Of a stretch of 64,000 nucleotides of DNA, positions 1-7,050 are shown one piece after another. This DNA comes from Actinopolyspora erythraea (GTDB taxonomy: Bacteria > Actinomycetota > Actinomycetes > Mycobacteriales > Pseudonocardiaceae), in contig NZ_CP022752.1 in NCBI RefSeq assembly GCF_002263515.1, positions 3,596,001-3,660,000 on the forward strand, read 5' to 3'. The notes below the pieces were generated by a model, which saw nothing but the letters and a program-made list of their open reading frames with translations, did no database searches and had not been told where the DNA came from. Within the stretch, counting starts at the first letter, position 1. Each line of letters opens with the position of its first letter. The position numbers and the translations under genes are program-made.

Positions 1-585
1 CTGCGCGAGCTGCGGAAGCTGTGCGACGACAACAACGTGCTACTGATCGCCGACGAGATCCAGTCGGGGCTGGCTCGGACCGGCGAGCTGCTGGCCAGCT
101 CACACGAGGACGTGAGAGCGGATCTCTACACCCTGGGCAAGGCCCTCGGCGGTGGGATCCTGCCCGTCTCCGCGGTGGTGGGCAGCCGGGCGGTGCTCGG
201 GGTCCTGCACCCCGGCGAGCACGGTTCGACGTTCGGGGGCAACCCGCTGGCCTGCGCGGTGGGCCGGGCCGTGGTGAACCTGCTGTCCACCGGGCACTTC
301 CAGCAGCGGGCGCGTGAGCTGGGTGCCCGACTGCACGAACGCCTGGAGGGGCTGGTCGGGCACGGGGTGTCCGAGGTCCGGGGGCGCGGCCTGTGGGCGG
401 GCGTCGACATCGCGGCGGGCGGGCCCGAGGGGCGCACGGCGGCCACGGAACTGATGCGGCACGGTGTGCTGTGCAAGCAGACCCAGGACCGCACGCTCCG
501 GATCGCTCCGCCGCTGGTCATCACCTCGGAGGAGCTGGACTCCGGTCTGGACGCCGTCGAACGGGTGCTGACCGCGAGCCGGTGA
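1..585 (+). CDS. rocD: Ornithine aminotransferase (rocD), C-terminal part, cut by window edge
   Basis: The reading frame is open from base 1, so the N-terminus lies outside the window. The visible 194 codons contain the class III aminotransferase signatures: DEIQSGLARTG near the start, the pyridoxal-phosphate lysine in LGKALGGGILPVSAV, and HGSTFGGNPLACAV. These match ornithine-oxoacid transaminases, which convert ornithine and 2-oxoglutarate to glutamate semialdehyde and glutamate in arginine and ornithine breakdown. Acetylornithine aminotransferase is the main alternative, but the HGSTFGGNPLACA block favours RocD. The gene ends 20 bp before the convergent zapE-like gene. Confidence 0.85.
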   Translation: MRELRKLCDDNNVLLIADEIQSGLARTGELLASSHEDVRADLYTLGKALGGGILPVSAVVGSRAVLGVLHPGEHGSTFGGNPLACAVGRAVVNLLSTGHFQQRARELGARLHERLEGLVGHGVSEVRGRGLWAGVDIAAGGPEGRTAATELMRHGVLCKQTQDRTLRIAPPLVITSEELDSGLDAVERVLTASR

Positions 586-604
586 GCACCCCCTCCCGGT
601 CGGC

Positions 605-1642
605 TCAGGAGGTCGCCAGTTCCCGCGACAACGCGGTGAGCCTGCTCAGCGCGCGGAGGTACTTCTTGCGGTAACCGCCCGCCAGCATCTCCTCGCCGAA
701 CAGCGCGGACAACGGCTCGCCGGAGACGCGCACCGGCACCGCGCGATCGTAGAGGCGGTCCGCCAACGCCACGATCCGCAGCGCCACCCCCTGGTTCGCC
801 ACGGCGTGCAGCCCACCCAAGTGGACCGCGGTGACGTCGTCGACCATCCGCCCGTACTTCGACGGGTGGACCCGCTGCAGATGGGCGCACAGCTGCTCGA
901 AGTCGTCGAACGTGGCACCCGGCGTCAGGCGTGCCCGTTCGGCGAGTTCGCTCTCGTCGAGCGGCTCCGGCGGCTCGGGCAGATCGCGGTGACGGTAGTC
1001 GGGTCCGTCGATGCGCACGACCCGGAACCGCTCCGCCATCGCGTGGATCTCCCGCAGGAAGTCGACCGCGGCGAACCTGCCCTCCCCCAGCTTGTCCGGC
1101 AGCGTGTTCGAGGTCGCGGCCACCTTCACCCCGGCTTCGGTGAGCTTGCTCAGCAACTGGGTGACCAGCATCGTGTCGCCGGGATCGTCCAGCTCGAACT
1201 CGTCGATCGCCAGCAGCCGGTGGTCGGAGAGCCTGCGCACCGCCTCGTTGAAGCCGAGCACCCCCACGAGGTTGGTCAGCTCCACGAACGTCGCGTAGGC
1301 CTTCGGGCCCTCCACCTCGTGCCAGAGCGAGGCGAGCAGGTGCGTCTTCCCTACGCCGAACCCCCCGTCCAGGTAGAGGCCGGGCAGGCTCCGAGTGCCG
1401 CCGCTCCTGCCACCCCGGCCGAACAGTGCCCGCAGCCAGGAGCCTCCCCGTGAGGCGGATCGCCGGGTCTCGGCGGCGAACTCGCGGCAGGCGACGACGG
1501 CGTCGGCCTGGCTCGGTTCCTCGGGGTTCGGCAGGTAGTTGTCGAAGCGGACCTCGTCGAAACGCGGCGGGGGCGTCAGCGCGGCGACCAGCTCGTCGGA
1601 ACCGAGCTCGGGATGGCGGTCCACCAGGCGCGGCATGCTCAT
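605..1642 (-). CDS. zapE: ZapE/AFG1-family P-loop ATPase
   Basis: A 345-residue AFG1-like ATPase. With the start at 1642 the Walker A motif GGFGVGKT lies at residues 93-100 and the Walker B motif LLAIDEFE at 143-150, the spacing typical of the family. Proteobacterial ZapE acts at the division ring and the mitochondrial relative AFG1 handles misfolded membrane proteins; the actinobacterial role is not established. I chose the ATG at 1642 (another is at 1636) because the longer frame to 1699 would overlap the divergent reductase gene. It is the counterpart of M. tuberculosis Rv2670c in the conserved gene order. Confidence 0.85.
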   Translation of the reverse strand: MSMPRLVDRHPELGSDELVAALTPPPRFDEVRFDNYLPNPEEPSQADAVVACREFAAETRRSASRGGSWLRALFGRGGRSGGTRSLPGLYLDGGFGVGKTHLLASLWHEVEGPKAYATFVELTNLVGVLGFNEAVRRLSDHRLLAIDEFELDDPGDTMLVTQLLSKLTEAGVKVAATSNTLPDKLGEGRFAAVDFLREIHAMAERFRVVRIDGPDYRHRDLPEPPEPLDESELAERARLTPGATFDDFEQLCAHLQRVHPSKYGRMVDDVTAVHLGGLHAVANQGVALRIVALADRLYDRAVPVRVSGEPLSALFGEEMLAGGYRKKYLRALSRLTALSRELATS

Positions 1643-1697
1643 GTGGGCACTGTAACCGGAGGCTCGTGCTCGTCCACCGCCGTGCTGAGATGGGGGC

Positions 1698-2468
1698 ATG
1701 TATCAGCTGTGGCCCCTTCCCGGGACGAAACAGGTGGACAGCGGGCCGGAAACGGCCGAGGAGCTGGAACGCTTCTACGAGTACCCCGCCACCCTGACCC
1801 GCCCCTGGTTGAGGGTGAACTTCGTCTCCAGCCTGGACGGCTCGGCCGCGGTGGACGGCGGTTCACGCGGCTTGTCCAGTCCGGCGGACCGCCGCGTGCT
1901 CTCCCTGGTCAGGGATCTCTCCGACGTCGTGCTGGTGGGAGCCGGCACCGCCGCGGCCGAGGGCTACCGGGGGCTGCGACGCACCGAGACCCGTACCAGG
2001 CGGCGGGCGGAACGCGGGCTGGGCGAGGTGCCCCCCGTGGCGGTGGTCACCGGGAGCGGTTCGGTAGACCCCGAATCACCGCTGGTGACGGACACGATCG
2101 TCCCGCCGATCGTGCTCACCAGTGAAGCGGCGCCCGCCGACCGCCTCGCGGCGTTGAGCGCGGCGGGAGCGGAGGTCGTCACCACCGGGCGAACCGAGGT
2201 CGACCTCCCCACGGCACTGCGTGAACTGGCGCGACGCGGGTTGTACCGCGTCGGCTGTGAAGGAGGCCCCGGCCTGTTCGGCTCGCTGATCGCCGCCGAC
2301 CTCGTCGACGAGCTCTGCCTGACGATGTCTCCGCTGCTGACCGGCGACAACAGCAGTAGGATCGCCACAGGCCCGGTGACGAGGACGCCGCGCGGCATGC
2401 GGCTGCTCTCGGCGCTGTACGCCGACGAATCGATGCTCCTGCTCCGCTACGGGAGATTGGCCGAGTGA
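1698..2468 (+). CDS. RibD C-terminal-domain pyrimidine reductase family protein
   Basis: A 256-residue protein made only of the reductase half of RibD, which has the dihydrofolate reductase fold. Early motifs RPWLRVNFVSSLDGSAA and VVLVGAGTAAAEGYRG are the substrate and NADPH-binding signatures. A C-terminal CEGGPGLFGSLI motif corresponds to the EGG/GGPxL loop of riboflavin reductases. No deaminase domain is present. The likely reaction is NADPH-dependent reduction of a pteridine or pyrimidine; the mycobacterial equivalent Rv2671 can act like a dihydrofolate reductase. The stop codon overlaps the following sigma factor start (GTGA), so the two are translationally coupled. Confidence 0.82.
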   Translation: MYQLWPLPGTKQVDSGPETAEELERFYEYPATLTRPWLRVNFVSSLDGSAAVDGGSRGLSSPADRRVLSLVRDLSDVVLVGAGTAAAEGYRGLRRTETRTRRRAERGLGEVPPVAVVTGSGSVDPESPLVTDTIVPPIVLTSEAAPADRLAALSAAGAEVVTTGRTEVDLPTALRELARRGLYRVGCEGGPGLFGSLIAADLVDELCLTMSPLLTGDNSSRIATGPVTRTPRGMRLLSALYADESMLLLRYGRLAE

Positions 2469-3049
2469 CCGACGAGGTCGATTCCGCCCAACAGGCCGAC
2501 GAGCGCGTCAGGGACGACAGCGCCCTGCTCATGGCGGCCAAGAGCGGCGACACCTCGGCCTTCGACCTCCTGGTTCGCACGCACACCGACAGGCTCTACC
2601 GCGTGGCGGTGCGGATCGTGGGCGACCCGGCCGAGGCCGAGGACGCGGTCCAGGACGCCTGGGTGTCCGCCTGGCGCTCGCTGTCGACGTTCCGCGGTGA
2701 CTCCACCGCGGCCACGTGGCTGTACCGGGTGGTCACCAACGCCGCGCTGAGCCAGATCCGCAAACGACGTCCCGCGGTGCCGATGGACCTGACCGACGAG
2801 CACCTGGCACCGGCGGGAAACACGGGCAACCCCGAGGGCGCTGCGTTACGGGAGGAAGAGACCAGACGAGTGCACGCGGCGATATCCCGCCTCGAACCCT
2901 CCCAGCGGCTACCGCTGGTGCTGCGTGAACTCGAGGGAATGAGCTACGAGGAGATCGCCGAAGTGCTAGAGGTGAACATCACCGCGCTGCGGGCGCGGCT
3001 GCACCGAGCGCGTCTGGCACTGTTGGCCGAGCTGAAGGAGGTGCCTTGA
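2465..3049 (+). CDS. ECF-family RNA polymerase sigma factor
   Basis: A 194-residue extracytoplasmic-function sigma factor. Region 2 covers about residues 25-95 (DAVQDAWVSAWRSL is the region 2.2/2.3 core). Region 4 with its helix-turn-helix is at about 140-190 (MSYEEIAEVLEVN, then ALRARLHRARLAL). A 20-residue linker separates them and there is no C-terminal extension. The GTG start overlaps the upstream reductase stop by four bases, and its own stop overlaps the anti-sigma TTG start by four bases. Activity is therefore expected to be held by the next gene product and released under a cell-envelope signal; targets are unknown. Confidence 0.93.
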   Translation: MTDEVDSAQQADERVRDDSALLMAAKSGDTSAFDLLVRTHTDRLYRVAVRIVGDPAEAEDAVQDAWVSAWRSLSTFRGDSTAATWLYRVVTNAALSQIRKRRPAVPMDLTDEHLAPAGNTGNPEGAALREEETRRVHAAISRLEPSQRLPLVLRELEGMSYEEIAEVLEVNITALRARLHRARLALLAELKEVP

Positions 3050-3621
3050 ACGAAGAGACCTTCGCTTCGGAGCGGCTCCTGCCCTGTGGTCACCGTGTCG
3101 GCGAGCTGATCGGTTATCACCTGGACGGTTTCTCCCCCGAGTTCGCGGAGCACCTGCGGAGGTGTCCGCACTGCCGAGCCGAGCTGGACGAGATAGCCCG
3201 CCGGTGGCAACCGGTGCACCGACTGGCGCGGGCGCGCGTGGTTCCTCCGGACGACCTGGTCGAGCGGACGCTGACCACCCTGCGGGGGTTGCGCGACAGG
3301 CACGGCGGTGACCCGCTGGAGCTGTCGCAGGAACACGGCACCCTCCGGATCCAGTCACCGGCGACGTTGACCCTGACCCGCAGGCTGAGTGCCGAGGTGC
3401 TGGGGGACTTCCCGGGCATGGCGGTGCGTTCGTGCCTGGTGGCCGACGACGCGGTCCGCGTCGACCTGGTGGCCACCTACCCGACCGCCGCGCACGAGCT
3501 GCTTCCCGAGATCCACCGGCGCCTGACGGCGGCCTTGCACGACTTCCTGGGGGCGGGAACCCCCGAACTCTCCGTGCGACTGGTCGACGTCGCGGCGCCG
3601 CGCTACGGCACCGAGCGGTGA
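3046..3621 (+). CDS. Zinc-binding anti-sigma factor fused to an Asp23/Gls24-like domain
   Basis: A 191-residue protein starting at a TTG that overlaps the sigma factor stop. The first 50 residues hold an H-x3-C-x2-C zinc anti-sigma motif (His36, Cys40, Cys43; Cys14/His16 may supply the fourth ligand). Unlike most such factors it has no transmembrane helix. The C-terminal part, about residues 100-185, reads like an Asp23/Gls24 domain: an RRLSAEVLGDFPGM helix, a VRVDLVATYP strand, a long helix, then the ending LSVRLVDV. I infer that it binds the upstream sigma factor and senses the Asp23-like proteins encoded downstream. The anti-sigma call is firm; the Asp23 resemblance is by eye. Confidence 0.8.
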   Translation: MNEETFASERLLPCGHRVGELIGYHLDGFSPEFAEHLRRCPHCRAELDEIARRWQPVHRLARARVVPPDDLVERTLTTLRGLRDRHGGDPLELSQEHGTLRIQSPATLTLTRRLSAEVLGDFPGMAVRSCLVADDAVRVDLVATYPTAAHELLPEIHRRLTAALHDFLGAGTPELSVRLVDVAAPRYGTER

Positions 3622-3766
3622 GCGGAACACGTCATTCCTCCGATCGGGTGATACCGCGCACTGAGCCGTAAGGGCGAGGGACGAATTAGCATCTGATCGG
3701 GTAAGAGCCCACACTGGAGCACGTCACGCCACGGACGACGACCGGTACCTTCCGAAAGGAGTCGGC

Positions 3767-4303
3767 ATGACGCAGTCAGGCAGCACCTCCGCCCGTTCCA
3801 CCAAATCAGGCTCGTCCCAGTCGGAGCAGTCGGAGGCCCCGGACGTCACCGGCATCCCCGAGTCCCGTTCGGGAGGAACCCCCGCACGCCTCGCCGACGA
3901 CACCTCGCAGGGCAAGACCAGCATCTCCTCGTCGGTGGTGCAGAAGATCGCCGGGATCGCCGCGCGGGAGATCTCCGGGGTCTACTCGATGGGAGGAGGC
4001 GTTTCCAGGGCGTTCGGCGCCCTGCGCGAACGGATCCCGGGCGGCAGCGGGAGTTCGAACGTCTCGGGCGTACAGGTGGAGGTCGGGGAACGACAGACCG
4101 CGATCGACCTGGACATCGTCGTGGAGTACGGTGCCGCCATCGTGGACCTCGCCCGCGCGGTACGCCGCAACGTGATCCACAGCGTGGAACGCATGTGCGG
4201 ACTGGAGGTGACCGAGGTCAACATCTCGGTCAACGACATCCACCTCCCCTCCGATGACGAGGAGGAGACGCAGCAGAACGGAACGGGGTCCCGCGTGCAG
4301 TGA
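3767..4303 (+). CDS. Asp23/Gls24-family envelope stress protein
   Basis: A 178-residue protein with a Ser/Thr/Gly-rich, probably disordered first 50 residues, then a complete Asp23/Gls24 domain at about 50-165. Its landmarks are ISSSVVQKIAGIAAREISGV, IDLDIVVEYGAAI and LEVTEVNISVNDIHLP. In Staphylococcus aureus Asp23 is an abundant membrane-associated protein anchored by AmaP and linked to cell-wall stress. A strong AAAGGAG ribosome binding site lies just before the ATG. The 145-bp gap upstream makes this the probable first gene of a transcript running to 7031. No convincing ECF-type promoter was found in the gap. Confidence 0.88.
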   Translation: MTQSGSTSARSTKSGSSQSEQSEAPDVTGIPESRSGGTPARLADDTSQGKTSISSSVVQKIAGIAAREISGVYSMGGGVSRAFGALRERIPGGSGSSNVSGVQVEVGERQTAIDLDIVVEYGAAIVDLARAVRRNVIHSVERMCGLEVTEVNISVNDIHLPSDDEEETQQNGTGSRVQ

Positions 4304-4381
4304 CAACACGGGAACGGCTGCCGTACGCGCGGCCGTTCCGGGAACGCTCCGCTTCCCCGGCCACGGCACGAGAGCACGAGG

Positions 4382-4726
4382 ATGAGCACGGACCAGGGCA
4401 CCGAACGGGAACACGAACACCTCGCCGAACGGATAGCGGCGGCGGTCCTCGAACACCCCTGCGTGGCTCGGCTCGACGGCGGGGAACACGGCACCGTCGC
4501 CACGCACCTGCCGGGACGTCGGGTGACCGGCGTTCGCACCGCGGCCGACACCGACGGCCCCACCGAGGTGTGCGTCGTGCTGCTGCTGCGGCGCCCGCTG
4601 CCCGACCTGGTGGCCGAGATCCGCGAGAGGGTCCGTGAAGTCACCGGCGAGGCGAGAATCGACGTGACGGTCGCGGACGTGCTGGAGCAGCCGGAGCCGG
4701 ACCAGCGGGCGGGTGAGCGGACGTGA
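4382..4726 (+). CDS. Small Asp23-like protein
   Basis: A 114-residue protein lacking the disordered leader of its upstream neighbour. Residues 10-105 follow the Asp23/Gls24 plan: an N-terminal helix (HLAERIAAAVLEHPCV), a short basic strand pair (LPGRRVTGVR), the strand VCVVLLLRRPLP, a helix with IRERVREV, and the final strand ARIDVTVADVLE. The ATG is preceded by a purine-rich GAGCACGAGG. Its stop codon overlaps the GTG of the next gene (GTGA), indicating coupled translation. I see no enzyme motif. It is probably a structural partner in the Asp23 assembly. Confidence 0.7.
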   Translation: MSTDQGTEREHEHLAERIAAAVLEHPCVARLDGGEHGTVATHLPGRRVTGVRTAADTDGPTEVCVVLLLRRPLPDLVAEIRERVREVTGEARIDVTVADVLEQPEPDQRAGERT

Positions 4727-5019
4727 CCGCCCCGCACCGACCCCCCGGGGACCCCCGGAACGCCCGGAGCCGGCTGCGGGAGTTCGTGCGTACGAACCAC
4801 CCCGACGTCGGTGGCGATCCGGAGGTGTTCGCGGCCGGTCTGGCGAAACTGCAAGCGGCGCGGGACGGTGCGCCTCCCTCCCCCGAAACACCGACCCCCC
4901 TGCCGGCCGATCACGGGAACGGCCCCGTCGTGCTCGTGCACCGGCACGGGCTGCGCGGACTGCTGGCCCGGTTTCGGGACTGGCGGGAGCGCCGCAGGCG
5001 CGGCCCGCGAGTCGTGTGA
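4723..5019 (+). CDS. Small HPD-motif protein resembling a truncated J domain
   Basis: A 98-residue basic protein with a GTG start overlapping the previous stop. Residues 17-48 contain RLREFVRTNHPDVGGDPEVF, matching the end of helix II, the His-Pro-Asp loop (His26, Pro27, Asp28) and the start of helix III of DnaJ J domains. The rest of the J domain is missing. HPD is the element that stimulates DnaK ATPase, so the protein may recruit Hsp70 to the Asp23 complex. This is inference from one motif. The C-terminus is Arg-rich (DWRERRRRG) after a hydrophobic VVLVHRHGLRGLL stretch. Confidence 0.65.
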   Translation: MTAPHRPPGDPRNARSRLREFVRTNHPDVGGDPEVFAAGLAKLQAARDGAPPSPETPTPLPADHGNGPVVLVHRHGLRGLLARFRDWRERRRRGPRVV

Positions 5020-5085
5020 CCCTCGCGGGGTCGGCCGAATACCTGGCGAACGCACTGGCTCGCTGATGAACAGGAAGGTTGTGCC

Positions 5086-5265
5086 ATGAACGCGACGCAG
5101 ACCGGCTTGATAGCCGGGCTGATTCTCGGCGTAGCGGTTACCACGGGAGGTTTCACCGCCTTCCTGGTCACGTTGGCGGTCGGTCTGATCGGTTTCGCGG
5201 TGGGCCGGTTCGTGGACGGCGACATGGAGTTCGGTGATCTGTTCGGACGGGGCAAGGACCGTTGA
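5086..5265 (+). CDS. DUF2273-like small integral membrane protein
   Basis: A 59-codon gene with an AGGAAGG ribosome binding site a few bases before its ATG. The product is two close hydrophobic segments (about residues 7-24 and 26-43, with GLIAGLILGVAVTTGG and GLIGFAVGRFVDG), then a short acidic tail DGDMEFGDLF and a basic end. The layout and the GRFVDGD-type ending match DUF2273 proteins, which sit next to amaP and asp23 in Firmicutes. The TGA stop overlaps the TTG start of the next gene. Its small size is the normal size for the family. Confidence 0.78.
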   Translation: MNATQTGLIAGLILGVAVTTGGFTAFLVTLAVGLIGFAVGRFVDGDMEFGDLFGRGKDR

Positions 5266-5690
5266 GCGGGACGGCCGGCACCACCGAGACCTCCACCACC
5301 ACCGGGACCTCCACCACCACACCCCCGGAGCGGGGGAGCGTCGCCGAACCGGCGGAACGCGGCGGACTGCGGATCGACCGGAGCGTGCTGCGCAGGATCG
5401 CCGAACACGCGGCGGACGCCGAACCGGACTGCGTCCGGGTACGCCGCCGCGTGGCGGGCCTCGGCATGGGCGACCACGGCGCCACGGCACGAGTGGCCGG
5501 CCCGGACAAGCAGTTGCGGATACGTCTCGACCTGGCGCTTCGTTACCCGGCACCGATCTCCGTCGCGGTGGGGTCCATTCGCGAACGGGTGCGCACCGAT
5601 CTCGAACGCCTGGCGGACTGCCGCGTGTCCTCGGTCGACGTGACGGTCACGACACTGGTCCCGCACCCCCGCGCACCACGAGTGGAGTGA
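5262..5690 (+). CDS. Asp23/Gls24-like protein with Thr-rich leader
   Basis: A 142-residue protein starting at a TTG that overlaps the DUF2273 stop. Residues 5-25 are a Thr-rich low-complexity leader (TTETSTTTGTSTTTPP). Residues 35-132 form an Asp23-like domain: LRIDRSVLRRIAEHAADA, a central arginine-rich turn, IRLDLALRYPAPISVAV, an IRERVRTDLERL helix and the final strand CRVSSVDVTVTTLVP. It is one of several copies of this fold in the operon, and tandem overlaps imply stoichiometric production with its neighbours. Confidence 0.75.
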   Translation: MSGTAGTTETSTTTGTSTTTPPERGSVAEPAERGGLRIDRSVLRRIAEHAADAEPDCVRVRRRVAGLGMGDHGATARVAGPDKQLRIRLDLALRYPAPISVAVGSIRERVRTDLERLADCRVSSVDVTVTTLVPHPRAPRVE

Positions 5691-5846
5691 GAGGCGGTTG
5701 AACACGACCCGTCGCGGCCGGAGCGGCCCAGCACCCGCGGCGACCCGGTCCGCACCGACCCCGGAGGAGCCGCTCCGGGGGATCGGACCGGATCGGTCAC
5801 CGCCACCGATCACCTGACCGACTCACGCCGGAAGGATCCCTGAACG

Positions 5847-6380
5847 ATGCGCGTGTTCGTCCGAGTTCTCACCGCGCTGCTGGGGCTGCTGGCCTTGGCG
5901 GCGGGGCTGTTGCTGGTGGTCGAGGCGGTCAGGGCGGCCGCCTTTCCTGGCGCGGATCCACTGCCGGTGGACCGGGCCACGCTGCGAGAAGGGCTGGCCG
6001 GGATCTCCTGGCGGGACACCGCGGTGCGGACGGGGGCGGCCGTGACGGCCGTGATCGGCCTGCTGCTGATCCTGGTGGCGGCCCGGGCCGGTAGGGGCTA
6101 CATCAGGCTGCACGACCCCGCGCCGGAGGTGGTCGTGGTGACCCGTCCCCGAGCGTTGGCTCGAATGGTGGGCCACTTGGTCCGCGAGCAGGACGGCGTG
6201 GCACGGGCCTCGGTGGTGGCGCGCCGCAAGGCGGTGCGGGTCAACGCCGTCAGCGAGTTCACCGAGGTCGGCGACCTCGAACCACGGCTGCGGGAAACGG
6301 CGCGAGCAGCGACGGAGGAGCTGCCGCTCGTCACGACACCCAAGGTTTCGGTCGCGGTCAAACCCGCCAGAAAACGATGA
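5847..6380 (+). CDS. DUF6286-type membrane protein of the Asp23 cluster
   Basis: A 177-residue protein with two predicted membrane helices (about residues 7-27 and 55-75; LTALLGLLALAAGLLLVVEA and GAAVTAVIGLLLILVAA) flanking a short external loop. A cytoplasmic C-terminal domain follows (about 95-175) with an alpha/beta layout like Asp23: RALARMVGHLVREQDGV, VRVNAVSEF, a helix, then the strand KVSVAVKP. A GGAAGG ribosome binding site precedes the ATG. It probably gives Asp23-like partners a membrane platform together with the next gene. The DUF assignment is from memory of cluster content. Confidence 0.72.
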   Translation: MRVFVRVLTALLGLLALAAGLLLVVEAVRAAAFPGADPLPVDRATLREGLAGISWRDTAVRTGAAVTAVIGLLLILVAARAGRGYIRLHDPAPEVVVVTRPRALARMVGHLVREQDGVARASVVARRKAVRVNAVSEFTEVGDLEPRLRETARAATEELPLVTTPKVSVAVKPARKR

Positions 6381-6404
6381 GCACGGCCCCGTCGAGGAGT
6401 GATC

Positions 6405-7031
6405 ATGGCGGTCGAACAGTCGAGCACACCACGACGCACCGAACGCGGCCCGAACCGGCTGGGGCGCTCGCTGACCTTCGAGCGGTCGCTCATTCACGCA
6501 GTGGGTGCGCTGGCCGTGCTGGCGGGTGCGCTGGCGCTGCTGGTGGGCTCGGGCGTGCTCGGGACCTACCGGGCCCGGCGCCCGGTGCTGGACCCGTTGC
6601 TGGAGCAGTGGATCCGGGGCAACCCTCAGCTGAGCCTCATCGTGGTGGCCGCGCTCGGGGTACTGCTGGTGCTGCTGGGCCTGTGGTGGACGGTCCACGC
6701 CCTTCGCCCGGAGACACGCCCCAACGTCCACATCGGCGGCGGTGACACCGGAAGCACCTCGCTGACCGCGGCGGCTTTCACCGACGCGGTGCGGACGGAC
6801 GCACGCGAGGTGACGGGGGTCACGCGGGCACGGGTGCGCACCATCGGAACGCCCGAGAACCCCGGACTGCGGCTGGTGCTCTCGCTGCAGCAGGGCACCG
6901 ACGTCCGACAGGTCTGGGAGGAACTGGACGACAGGGTGCTCTCCCGCGCGCGGGAGGCGCTGCGCGTCGAGACGCTCCCGACGGTGGTCCGCTTGGAGCT
7001 GGACAGCTCACCGGCCCAGCGCGTGCGTTGA
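6405..7031 (+). CDS. amaP: AmaP-like alkaline shock membrane anchor protein
   Basis: About 208 residues. After a basic N-terminus there are two membrane helices (ALAVLAGALALLVGSGVLG and LIVVAALGVLLVLLGLWWTV) separated by a 40-residue loop, then a cytoplasmic domain ending LPTVVRLELDSS. This is the AmaP layout, the protein that tethers Asp23 to the membrane in S. aureus. I chose the ATG at 6405 because GAGGAG lies five bases before it; the GTG at 6399 overlaps that ribosome binding site. It ends the operon, 20 bp from a convergent transporter gene. Confidence 0.75.
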   Translation: MAVEQSSTPRRTERGPNRLGRSLTFERSLIHAVGALAVLAGALALLVGSGVLGTYRARRPVLDPLLEQWIRGNPQLSLIVVAALGVLLVLLGLWWTVHALRPETRPNVHIGGGDTGSTSLTAAAFTDAVRTDAREVTGVTRARVRTIGTPENPGLRLVLSLQQGTDVRQVWEELDDRVLSRAREALRVETLPTVVRLELDSSPAQRVR

Positions 7032-7050
7032 GGTCCCGGCGATGCGCCGC

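Noticed and set aside
3622..3766. GGAAC at 3624 and GGGTAA at 3699 as ECF or SigF promoter parts of the asp23 operon
   Set aside because: No matching partner element at a sensible distance.
5698..5817. A 39-codon TTG frame between the Asp23-like and DUF6286 genes
   Set aside because: Pro/Arg-rich, no ribosome binding site and no hydrophobic or conserved segment; it appears to be leader sequence.
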